Source: Chloroflexota bacterium (GTDB lineage: Bacteria; Chloroflexota; Anaerolineae; Anaerolineales; UBA11579). From it: DNA of 64,000 nucleotides. This document shows, one piece after another, positions 25,896-33,760 of this stretch; position 1 is the stretch's first letter; each line of letters opens with the position of its first letter. The stretch covers positions 62,001 through 126,000 of the forward strand of contig VRUJ01000005.1 of assembly GCA_019456165.1 (NCBI GenBank). Direction: 5' to 3'. A program made the translations under genes and the position numbers. Below the pieces are notes generated by a model, which made no database searches, was not told the origin of the DNA, and worked only from the letters and a program-made list of their open reading frames with translations.

Positions 25896-27545
25896 ATGAA
25901 AACAAAAACAATTGCCATTGGCGCTCTGCTCGGTGCCCTTACCAGCTTACCCGTAATCGGGCTGATGTATCTGGGAGATCAATTGGCCGGTTTGCCATTT
26001 GTACCTTTCGACATTTTCGACTGGTTAACCCGTGTCCTGCCTGGCGGTGTGATCACTCCGGTGATTGACCTGATGGTTGGACTTATTACTCGCCTGGATT
26101 TAGGCGAAACTTCCAGTACTGCAAAAACAACCGAACAAGTAATTGCAATATTGCAGGTTATCGCCGGCGGAGCCGTTTTCGGCCTCGTTCTGGCAGCAAA
26201 TAGGAACAAGCGTCCCCAAGCCCTAACTACATATGGAGTGATAGGCGGTTTGATCCTCTTGGCCCTCACGCTAATTGTCGAGAATTCTCTCGGTTTTCCT
26301 CCAGCCGGGGTTGCGACCAGCGCGTTTTGGCTGGCAATCTTATACATTGGATGGGGTTGGGTGCTTGGAAGACTCGTTTATGAAGCCGATCCAAATGCGC
26401 AAGAAGATGAGCATAACGGTCTATCTCGCAGGCAGTTCTTATCTTTAACCGGATTCGGAGCGGTAGTAATTTCCTTGGGGGCTCTCGGCCTCGCCAGACT
26501 GCTGCGCGTGGATGAAGAAGAAGTTGTAGTCATTGAAACGGTCTCCCAACCCGACGACGACCTTGTGGTTCCTGAACCTGATCCCTTTGGGGCCGCGGAA
26601 ACTTCCGGCCCGGCAGCCTCTCCCTCTCCTGAGGAATTAGCCGCGCGCACACAGCCAGTAGACGGCACGCGTCCAGAGCTGACCAGCAATGATGATTTCT
26701 ACCGTATCGACATAAACACGCGTCCTACCCGGGTAGATATAGACGCATGGCGCTTGCAGGTTTCCGGTTTAGTAGAAAATCCACTTTCTTTGAGCATTGA
26801 AGACATTCGTGCTTTTCCAACCTTCACTCAAATCCTTACTATGCAGTGCATCTCAAACCCGGTGGGCGGCGACCTGACCGGTACAACCCGCTGGACTGGC
26901 GCACGCCTGAAAGATGTGCTGGATGCGGCCGGTATGCACCCTGGCGCTCAGGAAGCTCAGATCACTGCGGCGGATGGGTTTTATGAAAGTGTAAAAATGC
27001 AAGATATTCTGGATGAGCGCACGCTTTTGGTCTATGATATGAACAGCGTTCCATTGCCTGTCCCCCACGGCTACCCTTTGCGGGTTTATGTTCCCAACCG
27101 TTACGGCATGAAACAGCCAAAATGGATCGAGACAATAGAAATAATAGACCACGAGGCAACAGGCTTTTGGGTAGGGCGCGGTTGGAGCAAAGAAGCTATC
27201 GCCAAAGCAACCTCTGTAATTGACACTGTTGCAGTAGACGTGCTCACAGGTACTGATGGCGAACCCCAAGTTGCCGTTGGCGGTATCGCCTGGGCTGGAG
27301 CGCGCGGCATTGAGAAGGTCGAAGTCCAGGTTGATGAAGGTCCTTGGGAACTAGCTGAAATCCTGGCTCCCCCACTCAGCCCGTTAACCTGGGTGCAGTG
27401 GCGCTACGATTGGCCGCACGAGGAAGGCCGCCACGTCTTCAATGTGCGCTGCTATGATGGGACTGGTGAAATGCAAACAAGCGAAGACAGCTCTCCAAGA
27501 CCAGATGGGGCCACCGGAATTCACTCTCTGGCGGTAAGAATCTAA
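25896..27545 (+). CDS. Membrane-anchored sulfite-oxidase-like molybdopterin protein
   Basis: 549 residues. Four membrane helices lie at about 5-165, then LSRRQFLSLTGFG (Arg178-Arg179) forms an internal twin-arginine-like motif before a fifth hydrophobic segment, a linker, and a molybdopterin domain (about 270-425). TMQCISNPVGG gives the molybdenum-ligand cysteine (Cys318). A C-terminal Ig-like dimerisation domain of sulfite oxidases follows (about 435-549; VAVGGIAWAGARGIEKVEVQVD). The active part should lie outside the membrane. Substrate may be sulfite or a sulfoxide; the haem domain is absent. GGAGG precedes the ATG. Confidence 0.9.
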   Translation: MKTKTIAIGALLGALTSLPVIGLMYLGDQLAGLPFVPFDIFDWLTRVLPGGVITPVIDLMVGLITRLDLGETSSTAKTTEQVIAILQVIAGGAVFGLVLAANRNKRPQALTTYGVIGGLILLALTLIVENSLGFPPAGVATSAFWLAILYIGWGWVLGRLVYEADPNAQEDEHNGLSRRQFLSLTGFGAVVISLGALGLARLLRVDEEEVVVIETVSQPDDDLVVPEPDPFGAAETSGPAASPSPEELAARTQPVDGTRPELTSNDDFYRIDINTRPTRVDIDAWRLQVSGLVENPLSLSIEDIRAFPTFTQILTMQCISNPVGGDLTGTTRWTGARLKDVLDAAGMHPGAQEAQITAADGFYESVKMQDILDERTLLVYDMNSVPLPVPHGYPLRVYVPNRYGMKQPKWIETIEIIDHEATGFWVGRGWSKEAIAKATSVIDTVAVDVLTGTDGEPQVAVGGIAWAGARGIEKVEVQVDEGPWELAEILAPPLSPLTWVQWRYDWPHEEGRHVFNVRCYDGTGEMQTSEDSSPRPDGATGIHSLAVRI

Positions 27546-27589
27546 ATAGAATTACCAAAAGCCAAAAAAGGATGGTGTGAGGGAACTTA

Positions 27590-27635
27590 TTGACAACTAA
27601 ACTCCTGACTGACATACTGATATTCAGTATTTCAG
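27590..27635 (+). promoter_or_regulatory. Promoter and palindromic operator of the AbrB-PIN module
   Basis: TTGACA (27590-27595), 17 bases, CATACT (27613-27618). The -10 box lies inside the dyad CTGACATACTGAT-A-TTCAGTATTTCAG (27609-27635; 11 of 13 positions symmetrical), as expected for an antitoxin that represses its own promoter. Confidence 0.75.
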
Positions 27636-27651
27636 CAAACAGGAGATTCCC

Positions 27652-27915
27652 ATGTCACAAACAATCACCCTCAGGCTGGCCCAAAGAGGTATTCTCACTT
27701 TACCCAAAAAACTTCGCCAGACTTATAACCTAAAAGCTGGGGACAGTTTTACATTGTTAGATCTGGATGGCGTTTTTATCCTCAGCCCCAAACTTACCCA
27801 AATCGATGCGCTTGCCGATCGCATCTCAGATGACTTATCCCAAAAGGGGGAATCACTGGAAAGTATGTTAAGAACCCTGCGCGAGGAGCGAGAAAAGTAT
27901 AATCATGAAAGTTAG
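27652..27915 (+). CDS. AbrB/MazE-type antitoxin
   Basis: 87 residues. ITLRLAQRGILTLPKKLRQTYNLKAGDSFTLLDLDGVFILSPK is a swapped-hairpin SpoVT-AbrB DNA-binding domain (about 4-48); the charged helical tail (about 50-87) should wrap and inhibit the partner toxin. It overlaps the PIN gene by 11 bases, giving coupled translation. AGGAG lies before the ATG. Likely autorepresses through the dyad at 27609-27635. Confidence 0.9.
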   Translation: MSQTITLRLAQRGILTLPKKLRQTYNLKAGDSFTLLDLDGVFILSPKLTQIDALADRISDDLSQKGESLESMLRTLREEREKYNHES

Positions 27916-28348
27916 GGCTTTTCTGGATACCAGCGCTTTATTTTCCGTTATCTGGCCAGCCGAAGGGGGTGCGCGTATGATCCTTAGGTTAAGTGAAGCA
28001 GGCGCGATCAATCTGTTGGTTAGCTCTCTTGTTTTGAGAGAGTTGGAAAACGCCCTTCGGCGCAAGGCGCTAAGAAGCCTGGGCAGTTTGGCATTATTAC
28101 TGGATAAAAGCAATCTGGAAGTCTCTCCCAACCCAAAAACCGAAACGATAGAAAAGAGCCTTTCCTTGACCCATCACCCCGGTGATGCTAACATCTTAGC
28201 TGCGGCCTGGGAATCTAATGTAGATTTCCTGGTCACCCTGGACCGCAAACACTTCCTGGAAAACAAACTTATGAGCGCATCTGTCCCATTCCCAATTGGA
28301 ACGCCAGGAGATTTTCTTGCCTGGTATCGCAGGCATTTGAACCCATAG
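27905..28348 (+). CDS. PIN-domain ribonuclease toxin (VapC-like)
   Basis: 147 residues. The acidic quartet of PIN nucleases is present: Asp8 (FLDTSALF), Glu in LVLRELENAL, Asp in HHPGDANILAAA, and Asp in FLVTLDRKHF. It should cut RNA (often tRNA or rRNA) unless held by the AbrB-type partner just upstream. An AbrB/PIN pairing is a known VapBC variant. The gene appears intact. Confidence 0.9.
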   Translation: MKVRAFLDTSALFSVIWPAEGGARMILRLSEAGAINLLVSSLVLRELENALRRKALRSLGSLALLLDKSNLEVSPNPKTETIEKSLSLTHHPGDANILAAAWESNVDFLVTLDRKHFLENKLMSASVPFPIGTPGDFLAWYRRHLNP

Positions 28349-28418
28349 AAGAAAAACTCCGTAGGATCACTGACTTACCGATTATATTTCTTCTGAATAA
28401 TATTAGAGGCAAACAGCC

Positions 28419-29519
28419 ATGAAAATCAAGGCAGCAGTTTTTAATGAAGTAGGTGAACCCTTCCAAATTGAGACTCTAGACCTGGAAGCTCCCCACGCTG
28501 GCGAGGTGCTGGTAAAAGTTGAGGCCGCGGGAGTATGCCGCAGCGATTATCAATTGATTACCGGAGCGATCCACCACCACAAGCCAGTTGTTCCCGGCCA
28601 TGAGGGCGCCGGTACGGTTGTAGAAATTGGAGAGGGCGTAACGCGCCTCAAGAAAGGCGATTTCGTAGCCCTCAATTGGGCGCCCAACTGCGGTACGTGT
28701 TTTTATTGCTTGGATGGACATCCCTCGCTTTGCAGCACTTTCACTCCCTCAATCTGGAGCGGTAATATGCTGGATGGCACTACCCGCTTTTCAAAGAACG
28801 GTGAGCAAGTATTTCATTTCAGCGCGATCTCTTGTTTCGCCGAGTACGTGGTTGTGGCACAGGAGGCTTGCATACCTCTGTCGAAAAAGGTGCCTGCCCC
28901 GGTGGCAGCCCTCATCGGGTGTGCTGTCACCACCGGAGTAGGGGCGGTGATTAATACCGCCGGTGTAAAGCCTGGAGCCAACGTGGTTGTTTTCGGCGCA
29001 GGTGGAGTAGGGTTAAGTTCTATTATGGGAGCAAACTTAGCCGGAGCAAACCGTATCATAGCTGTAGATGTAAACGATACCAAGATGGAAATTGCAAAGA
29101 CGTTTGGCGCTACAGACACACTTCTGACCTCCCCTGACGTTCATAAAGCCATCAGAGAAATTACCGACGGCCGCGGGGCAGATTATGTCTTTGAAGCCAT
29201 CGGTATCCCGGCTGTGCAGGAACAAGCCCTGAAAGCTGTGCGCCCGGGAGGCACGCTGGTTTTGGAGGGCCTTTCCCCAATGGACAGTGCAACCAATCTC
29301 CCCGGAGCCATCATTACTCGGCGTGAACTGACCATAAAAGGTTCATATTACGGCAGCGCCAACACAGCTCACGATTTCCCATTATTCGCTGATCTGTATT
29401 TGAACAACAAGTTAGACTTGGACAGATTAATTACCAAGACCTATCCTCTTGAAGATATCAATAAAGCATACGACGAACTCATAGAGGGTAAGATTGCCAG
29501 AAGTATAATTGTCTTTTAA
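28419..29519 (+). CDS. Zinc-dependent alcohol dehydrogenase (class III-like MDR)
   Basis: 366 residues, standard length. VCRSDYQLITG (catalytic zinc Cys), PGHEGAGTV (His-Glu), NCGTCFYCLDGHPSLC (four structural-zinc cysteines) and VVFGAGGVGLSSIMGANLAGA (NAD fold) are intact; HHHKPVVPGH carries extra histidines. The pattern is near class III/benzyl alcohol or formaldehyde-type dehydrogenases. It lies just before a flavin reductase gene (39-base gap), perhaps one unit; substrate unknown. Confidence 0.9.
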   Translation: MKIKAAVFNEVGEPFQIETLDLEAPHAGEVLVKVEAAGVCRSDYQLITGAIHHHKPVVPGHEGAGTVVEIGEGVTRLKKGDFVALNWAPNCGTCFYCLDGHPSLCSTFTPSIWSGNMLDGTTRFSKNGEQVFHFSAISCFAEYVVVAQEACIPLSKKVPAPVAALIGCAVTTGVGAVINTAGVKPGANVVVFGAGGVGLSSIMGANLAGANRIIAVDVNDTKMEIAKTFGATDTLLTSPDVHKAIREITDGRGADYVFEAIGIPAVQEQALKAVRPGGTLVLEGLSPMDSATNLPGAIITRRELTIKGSYYGSANTAHDFPLFADLYLNNKLDLDRLITKTYPLEDINKAYDELIEGKIARSIIVF

Positions 29520-29557
29520 TTGGGATTTTTTCAATTATCAAAGACAAAGGAGTTCAA

Positions 29558-30049
29558 GTGACCGATTACCCAATTTCTAAAGTTCTCAAAATGATGCCGT
29601 ATGGCTTTTACGCGATTTCTAGCCGGGATGGTGAGGAAGTCAATATCATGGTCGCCAACTGGTTGACGCAAGCATCCTTCGAGCCGCAGCTAGTAGCGCT
29701 CGGATTGCAGAAAACGTCGCATACCTACGGCCTGATCAAGCAAGGCCAGGTATTCGCAGTAAATATTTTCCGCAAAGAAGACCAAGAGGCGATAAAACCT
29801 TTTACCAAGAGCCGGGCTAAAAACCCCGATAAGGTGAAAAATGCTAAATTTAGCCCTGGGCCAGAAACAGGCTGCCCGGTGTTGGATGAAGCCGCCGCCT
29901 TTATTGAATGTAAAGTTGTAGCCAAGTTCGAGACTGGCGGGGATCATGACATCATGCTCGGCGAAGTTGTTGGCGCGGGTATAAACAAACCTGGAGAAGC
30001 CAACGATTCACTCACACTGCCGCATATTGGTTGGAGCTACGCAGGTTAA
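29558..30049 (+). CDS. Flavin reductase-like FMN-binding protein
   Basis: 163 residues from a GTG with AAAGGAG upstream. MPYGFYAISSRDGEEVNIMVANWLTQASFEPQLVALGL is the split-barrel flavin-reductase signature, and HDIMLGEVVGAG matches its C-terminal strand. It binds FMN and passes electrons from NAD(P)H or acts on a small substrate. A strong terminator follows. Confidence 0.9.
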   Translation: MTDYPISKVLKMMPYGFYAISSRDGEEVNIMVANWLTQASFEPQLVALGLQKTSHTYGLIKQGQVFAVNIFRKEDQEAIKPFTKSRAKNPDKVKNAKFSPGPETGCPVLDEAAAFIECKVVAKFETGGDHDIMLGEVVGAGINKPGEANDSLTLPHIGWSYAG

Positions 30050-30077
30050 CCATCGCTCCAAGAATTAAACAATGTTC

Positions 30078-30119
30078 ACACCCTCCCGCGAGAGTTGTTC
30101 GCGGGAGGGTGTTTTTTTT
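30078..30119 (+). terminator. Strong rho-independent terminator
   Basis: ACACCCTCCCGCG and CGCGGGAGGGTGT form a 13-base-pair perfect stem with a loop of 9 and a run of eight T. Ends the alcohol dehydrogenase-flavin reductase unit. Confidence 0.93.
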
Positions 30120-30153
30120 GCCAATCACCGGAATATGAGACGTCTGATATATA

Positions 30154-30289
30154 TTTGATTGGTTTATCGTATAATTTTACTTAATACCCCCAAATGCTGA
30201 AAAGCAGAACATCAAGTTTGTGTTAAAACCCTCAAAAATTATTGGGTTCTTTATCCGCAATTTCATTTCACATCAACCTTAAGCAATAT
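30154..30289 (+). repeat. Degenerate direct repeat, copy 1
   Basis: Part of the gene-free stretch 30050-30580. This copy shares GATTGGTT, ATTTTACTTA, CCTCAAAAATTATT, TTTATCCG and TTTCACATCAA-CTTA, in the same order, with 30427-30551. No coding sequence or RNA motif is recognised. Confidence 0.6.
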
Positions 30290-30426
30290 CCGCGTTTATC
30301 TGTTTTATCTACGGTAAACTGTTTTTTTCTCCTCCTTGGTGCAAAGTCCAGATGACAAAGAAAATAATCGCGGATTAACGCGGGTGGACGCAGATAATAA
30401 GGAATTCATACCGGCTGATTTGTATT

Positions 30427-30551
30427 AGATTGGTTATTTGTTGATTTTACTTATATATCGAGATATCAAACCTCCCATAGGTGTTCTGCCCCTCAAAAAT
30501 TATTAATTAATTTATCCGTGTATTTATTTCACATCAAACTTATGATATAAA
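30427..30551 (+). repeat. Degenerate direct repeat, copy 2
   Basis: Second copy of the 30154-30289 unit, ending 30 bases before the haloalkane dehalogenase start. Between the copies are short words such as CGCGGATTAACGCGG typical of decaying intergenic repeats. May be residue of an old duplication or element. Confidence 0.6.
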
Positions 30552-30580
30552 TAACCAGACTATATTCAGGAGGCAACAAA

Positions 30581-31468
30581 ATGACCGATGACCAAATATC
30601 CGCACAAGACCCTTATGAACGCAAACGCGCCAGCGTATTAGACAGCGAGATTGCTTATGTAGACACCGGCAGCGGAGATCCAATCGTGTTCCTGCACGGA
30701 AACCCCACATCTTCTTACCTTTGGCGCAACGTGATCCCCCACGTTACAGACCTGGGTCGCTGCCTGGCCCCAGACCTGATCGGCATGGGCGCCTCCGGCA
30801 AGACACCGGACGGCTCCTACCGCTTCGTCGACCACGCCCGCTACCTGGATGCCTGGTTCGATTTCCTCGAACTCTCCGAAAACGTTATCCTGGTAGTGCA
30901 CGATTGGGGGTCCGGATTGGGCTTTCACTGGGCCCAGCGTTATCCACAGCGCGTGCAAGCCATCGCTTATATGGAATCAATCGTGCAGACGCTCAACTGG
31001 GACCAGTGGCCGGATCGATCACGCGAGTTTTTTCAGGGTTTGCGCTCTCAAGCAGGCGAAAAGTTAATCATCGAGCGCAACATGTTCGTTGAGCGCATCT
31101 TGCCCGGCAGTGTCCAGCGCCAACTCACGGATGAGGAGATGGAAACCTACCGCCGCCCTTACCTGGAAGCAGGCGAGTCGCGCCGCCCCACTCTCACCTG
31201 GCCGCGCCAATTACCAATTGAAGGCGAACCCGCAGATGTTAGCGAGATAGTCGCCAATTATTCGGATTGGCTTTCAAAAAGCGACATGCCCAAACTCTTT
31301 ATTAACGCTGACCCAGGAGCAATCCTAACCGGCGAGCAGCGCGAGTACTGCCGCACCTGGCCTAACCAAACAGAAGTAACCGTAAAAGGAATCCATTTTA
31401 TTCAGGAGGATTCCCCGGAACAAATCGGCCAGGCCTTGCAGGACTTCATTCAACCCCTCAGGAGCTAA
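30581..31468 (+). CDS. dhaA: Haloalkane dehalogenase
   Basis: 295 residues, alpha/beta-hydrolase fold of the DhaA (HLD-II) subfamily. The catalytic set is complete: nucleophile Asp108 (VHDWGSG), base His272 (GIHFIQED), acid Glu132 (MESI), and halide-holding Asn41 (LHGNPTSSYLW) and Trp109. The positions match Rhodococcus DhaA almost residue for residue. It hydrolyses carbon-halogen bonds to alcohol plus halide. GGAGG lies 6 bases before the ATG. Just 5 bases before the enoyl-CoA hydratase, so they form an operon; natural substrate unknown. Confidence 0.94.
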   Translation: MTDDQISAQDPYERKRASVLDSEIAYVDTGSGDPIVFLHGNPTSSYLWRNVIPHVTDLGRCLAPDLIGMGASGKTPDGSYRFVDHARYLDAWFDFLELSENVILVVHDWGSGLGFHWAQRYPQRVQAIAYMESIVQTLNWDQWPDRSREFFQGLRSQAGEKLIIERNMFVERILPGSVQRQLTDEEMETYRRPYLEAGESRRPTLTWPRQLPIEGEPADVSEIVANYSDWLSKSDMPKLFINADPGAILTGEQREYCRTWPNQTEVTVKGIHFIQEDSPEQIGQALQDFIQPLRS

Positions 31469-31473
31469 AGGAC

Positions 31474-32262
31474 ATGACTTATAAAACCCTGCTCTTCGAA
31501 GAAAAAGACCAAGTCGCCCACATAACATTAAACCGGCCGAAAGCTGGTAACGCAATGGATGACAATCTAGTGTCAGACCTGAGCCAAGTAATGCTGCGCT
31601 GCGATGAAGACGCAAACATACGAGCAGTGCTTCTAAGCGGCGCTGGAAAAACTTTCTGTGTGGGCGGAGACCTGAAAAACTTTGCAAAACACCTCGATAA
31701 TCTTCCGACTCATATCAAGGACATGATCACCCATCTGCACGCGGCCATATCCCGGATGGCGCGCATGCAAGCTCCGATAATTGCAGCAGCGCATGGCAAC
31801 ATCGCAGGGGCGGGTATGAGCTTGCTCGCCGCGGCCGACATAACTCTGGCAGCAGAAAGCAGTACCTTTACCATGGCCTATACAGCCGTGGGGCTTTCAC
31901 CAGACGGCTCGGCCACCTATTTCCTGCCTCGCCTTATAGGGCAGAAACGCGCTCTGGAATTGGCGCTCACCAACCGCAGGCTTTCAGCCCAGCAGGCTCT
32001 GGAATGGGGACTCATTAACCAGGTAGTACCGGATGATGAACTCTTGGACCAAGCGCGCAACCTCGCAGAAAAGCTGGCCGCCGGCCCGACCAAGGCTTTC
32101 GGAGCCGCTAAAAAACTTTTGCGCCAAAGTCTCAACCACACCCTGGAAACTCAGATGGAGTACGAAGCGCGTATGATCGCGGACATGACCCGCACAACCG
32201 ACTTCACCGAGGGTGTTAGCGCCTTTTTAGAAAAACGCCCTCCAAACTACAAAGGGACATAG
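31474..32262 (+). CDS. Enoyl-CoA hydratase/isomerase family protein
   Basis: 262 residues. HITLNRPKAGNAMDDNLV (CoA site), GKTFCVGGDLKNFA (oxyanion hole) and AHGNIAGAGMSLLAAADI (second oxyanion strand) define the crotonase fold. Catalytic acidic residues of true hydratases are not both evident at the usual places, so isomerase or hydrolase activity is possible. Operon partner of dhaA; the pair may feed a halogenated or alkyl substrate into CoA metabolism (inference). Confidence 0.88.
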   Translation: MTYKTLLFEEKDQVAHITLNRPKAGNAMDDNLVSDLSQVMLRCDEDANIRAVLLSGAGKTFCVGGDLKNFAKHLDNLPTHIKDMITHLHAAISRMARMQAPIIAAAHGNIAGAGMSLLAAADITLAAESSTFTMAYTAVGLSPDGSATYFLPRLIGQKRALELALTNRRLSAQQALEWGLINQVVPDDELLDQARNLAEKLAAGPTKAFGAAKKLLRQSLNHTLETQMEYEARMIADMTRTTDFTEGVSAFLEKRPPNYKGT

Positions 32263-32316
32263 TCTGCCATTTATTACTTTTTACACCTAATTTTGCATGT
32301 GGTTTTGAAGAATTGG

Positions 32317-32346
32317 TTGACGATTCGGGTTCAATTGTGGTATCAT
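32317..32346 (+). promoter_or_regulatory. Promoter of the infC-rpmI-rplT operon
   Basis: TTGACG (32317-32322), 18-base spacer, TATCAT (32341-32346), about 75 bases before the infC start. Confidence 0.7.
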
Positions 32347-32420
32347 CCGACGCGTCATTTTGACTATAAGGAAGAGAAAATAAGACCTATTAAAAGCTAC
32401 ACATTACAGAGGAGAACCCG

Positions 32421-32948
32421 ATAAGCGCCTCAAATTACCGGACAAACCGCGCCATCCGGGCTAAAGAGGTGCGGCTTATTGGGCCAGACGGCAAGAATGT
32501 CGGTGTCGTGACAATAAAAGAAGCTTTGGATATTGCAAACGACGCAGATCTTGATCTGGTGGAGGTTGCGCCAAACGCAACACCGCCAGTGTGCCGGGTG
32601 ATCGATTACGGAAAGTTCACTTACGAGCGGACCAAGAAGGATCGTGAATCCCGTAAGGCGCAGAAGAAAATCGAGATCAAAGAAATTCGCCTGCGCCCCA
32701 AAACTACCGCACATCATCGCGGTTTCAAAGTGCGGGACGCCCGCCGCTGGTTAGGCCAGGGCAAGAAAGTCAAAGTTCGCATACGCTTCCGGGGACGTGA
32801 ATTTGATTATCCGGAAATTGCGTTAGAAGACCTGCAAGAGATCGCTGAGGAACTCCAAGATGTCAGCGTTATTGAGCAGAGACCTTCGGTCGAAGGTCGT
32901 TCGTTGTTAATGGTTTTAGCGCCATCCAGCGAAAAAGACACTAAATAA
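32421..32948 (+). CDS. infC: Translation initiation factor IF-3, ATA start
   Basis: 175 residues if started at the ATA at 32421. The IF3 N-domain begins SASNYRTNRAIRAKEVRLIG and needs this upstream sequence; the first standard start in frame (GTG 32469) lies inside it. GAGGAG lies 6 bases before the ATA, and a stop (TAA, 32391) lies upstream with no ATG, GTG or TTG between. AU(U/A/C) starts are a known IF3 self-control device, because IF3 itself rejects non-standard start codons. IF3 binds the 30S subunit and checks the start codon. Lead gene of infC-rpmI-rplT. Confidence 0.93.
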   Translation: MSASNYRTNRAIRAKEVRLIGPDGKNVGVVTIKEALDIANDADLDLVEVAPNATPPVCRVIDYGKFTYERTKKDRESRKAQKKIEIKEIRLRPKTTAHHRGFKVRDARRWLGQGKKVKVRIRFRGREFDYPEIALEDLQEIAEELQDVSVIEQRPSVEGRSLLMVLAPSSEKDTK

Positions 32949-32982
32949 TCCGACACCTAAATGGTCAAAAGAGTATCACAAC

Positions 32983-33007
32983 TCCGCGACACAATTTCGG
33001 TCGCGGA
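32983..33007 (+). promoter_or_regulatory. Hairpin between infC and rpmI
   Basis: TCCGCGAC (32983-32990) and GTCGCGGA (33000-33007) form a perfect 8-base-pair stem with a 9-base loop, ending about 8 bases before the rpmI Shine-Dalgarno site and lacking a T-run. It could be a translational control site for L20/L35, a type of control known in other bacteria; here inferred from position only. Confidence 0.5.
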
Positions 33008-33029
33008 ATTTGTTTGAGAGGAAACAAGT

Positions 33030-33296
33030 ATGGCACGCAAGAAGAAACCTGGCAAGAAATACAAGTTGAAGACACATAAGGCCACCGCCAAGCGCTTCCG
33101 CTTGACCGGTACTGGCAAGCTTGTGCGCACTAAAGGCGGTAAGAGCCACCTACGCCGCCGCAAATCAAAGCGCACCAAACGGCAATTCAGCGAGATGATT
33201 GAAGTAAAAGGCAAGGGGTACCAGAAGCGCATCCGCCGCTTGGCCCCTTACATGAAAAAACACAAAGCTAACCCAAACGCGCGCACCGCTAAATAA
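33030..33296 (+). CDS. rpmI: Ribosomal protein bL35, extended form
   Basis: 88 residues, against about 65 normally. The core KATAKRFRLTGTGKLVRTKGGKSHLRRRKSKRTKRQ is recognisable, with a basic lead (MARKKKPGKKYKLKT) and a tail (MKKHKANPNARTAK) beyond the usual RLAPY end. Structural component of the 50S subunit. AGAGG precedes the ATG. Confidence 0.94.
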   Translation: MARKKKPGKKYKLKTHKATAKRFRLTGTGKLVRTKGGKSHLRRRKSKRTKRQFSEMIEVKGKGYQKRIRRLAPYMKKHKANPNARTAK

Positions 33297-33335
33297 CAAG
33301 TTGGGTTATTTGAAGCAACTCCACGGAGATAAGAA

Positions 33336-33686
33336 ATGGCACGAGTAAAAACCGGCACAACCCGCCGGAAACGACATAAAAAAATCCTAAAGATTACCAA
33401 AGGCCAGTACGGCACCAGATCAAAGCTTTTCCGCCGCGCCAATGAAGCCATGTTAAAAAGTCTGTGGTATTCTTACCGAGACCGCCGCACCCGCCGGCGC
33501 GACCTGCGCCGCTTGTGGATCGCACGCATCAATGCGGCAGCCAGATTAAATGGCACCACCTACAGCCGCCTGATCCACGGCATGAAGCTGTCCAACGTTA
33601 TGATCAACCGCAAGATGATGGCAGAATTGGCCGTACGAGACCCTCAAGCTTTCACAGCCGTTGTTGATCAAGCTAAACTGAATTAA
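33336..33686 (+). CDS. rplT: Ribosomal protein bL20
   Basis: 116 residues, normal length. [29 protein letters not shown] and [23 protein letters not shown] are the bL20 blocks. It binds 23S rRNA early in 50S assembly and often represses its own operon. GGAG precedes the ATG; a terminator follows. Confidence 0.97.
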   Translation: MARVKTGTTRRKRHKKILKITKGQYGTRSKLFRRANEAMLKSLWYSYRDRRTRRRDLRRLWIARINAAARLNGTTYSRLIHGMKLSNVMINRKMMAELAVRDPQAFTAVVDQAKLN

Positions 33687-33706
33687 TCACTTCAAGTAGA
33701 AATCAA

Positions 33707-33736
33707 ACGGGACTAGCTTTCGCTAGTCCCGTTTTT
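33707..33736 (+). terminator. Terminator of infC-rpmI-rplT
   Basis: ACGGGACTAGC-TTTC-GCTAGTCCCGT, a perfect 11-base-pair stem followed by TTTT. Because an A-run precedes it, it may also serve the convergent aminopeptidase gene. Confidence 0.93.
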
Positions 33737-33760
33737 GTTTTAATTTATCTAATTTGCGCT

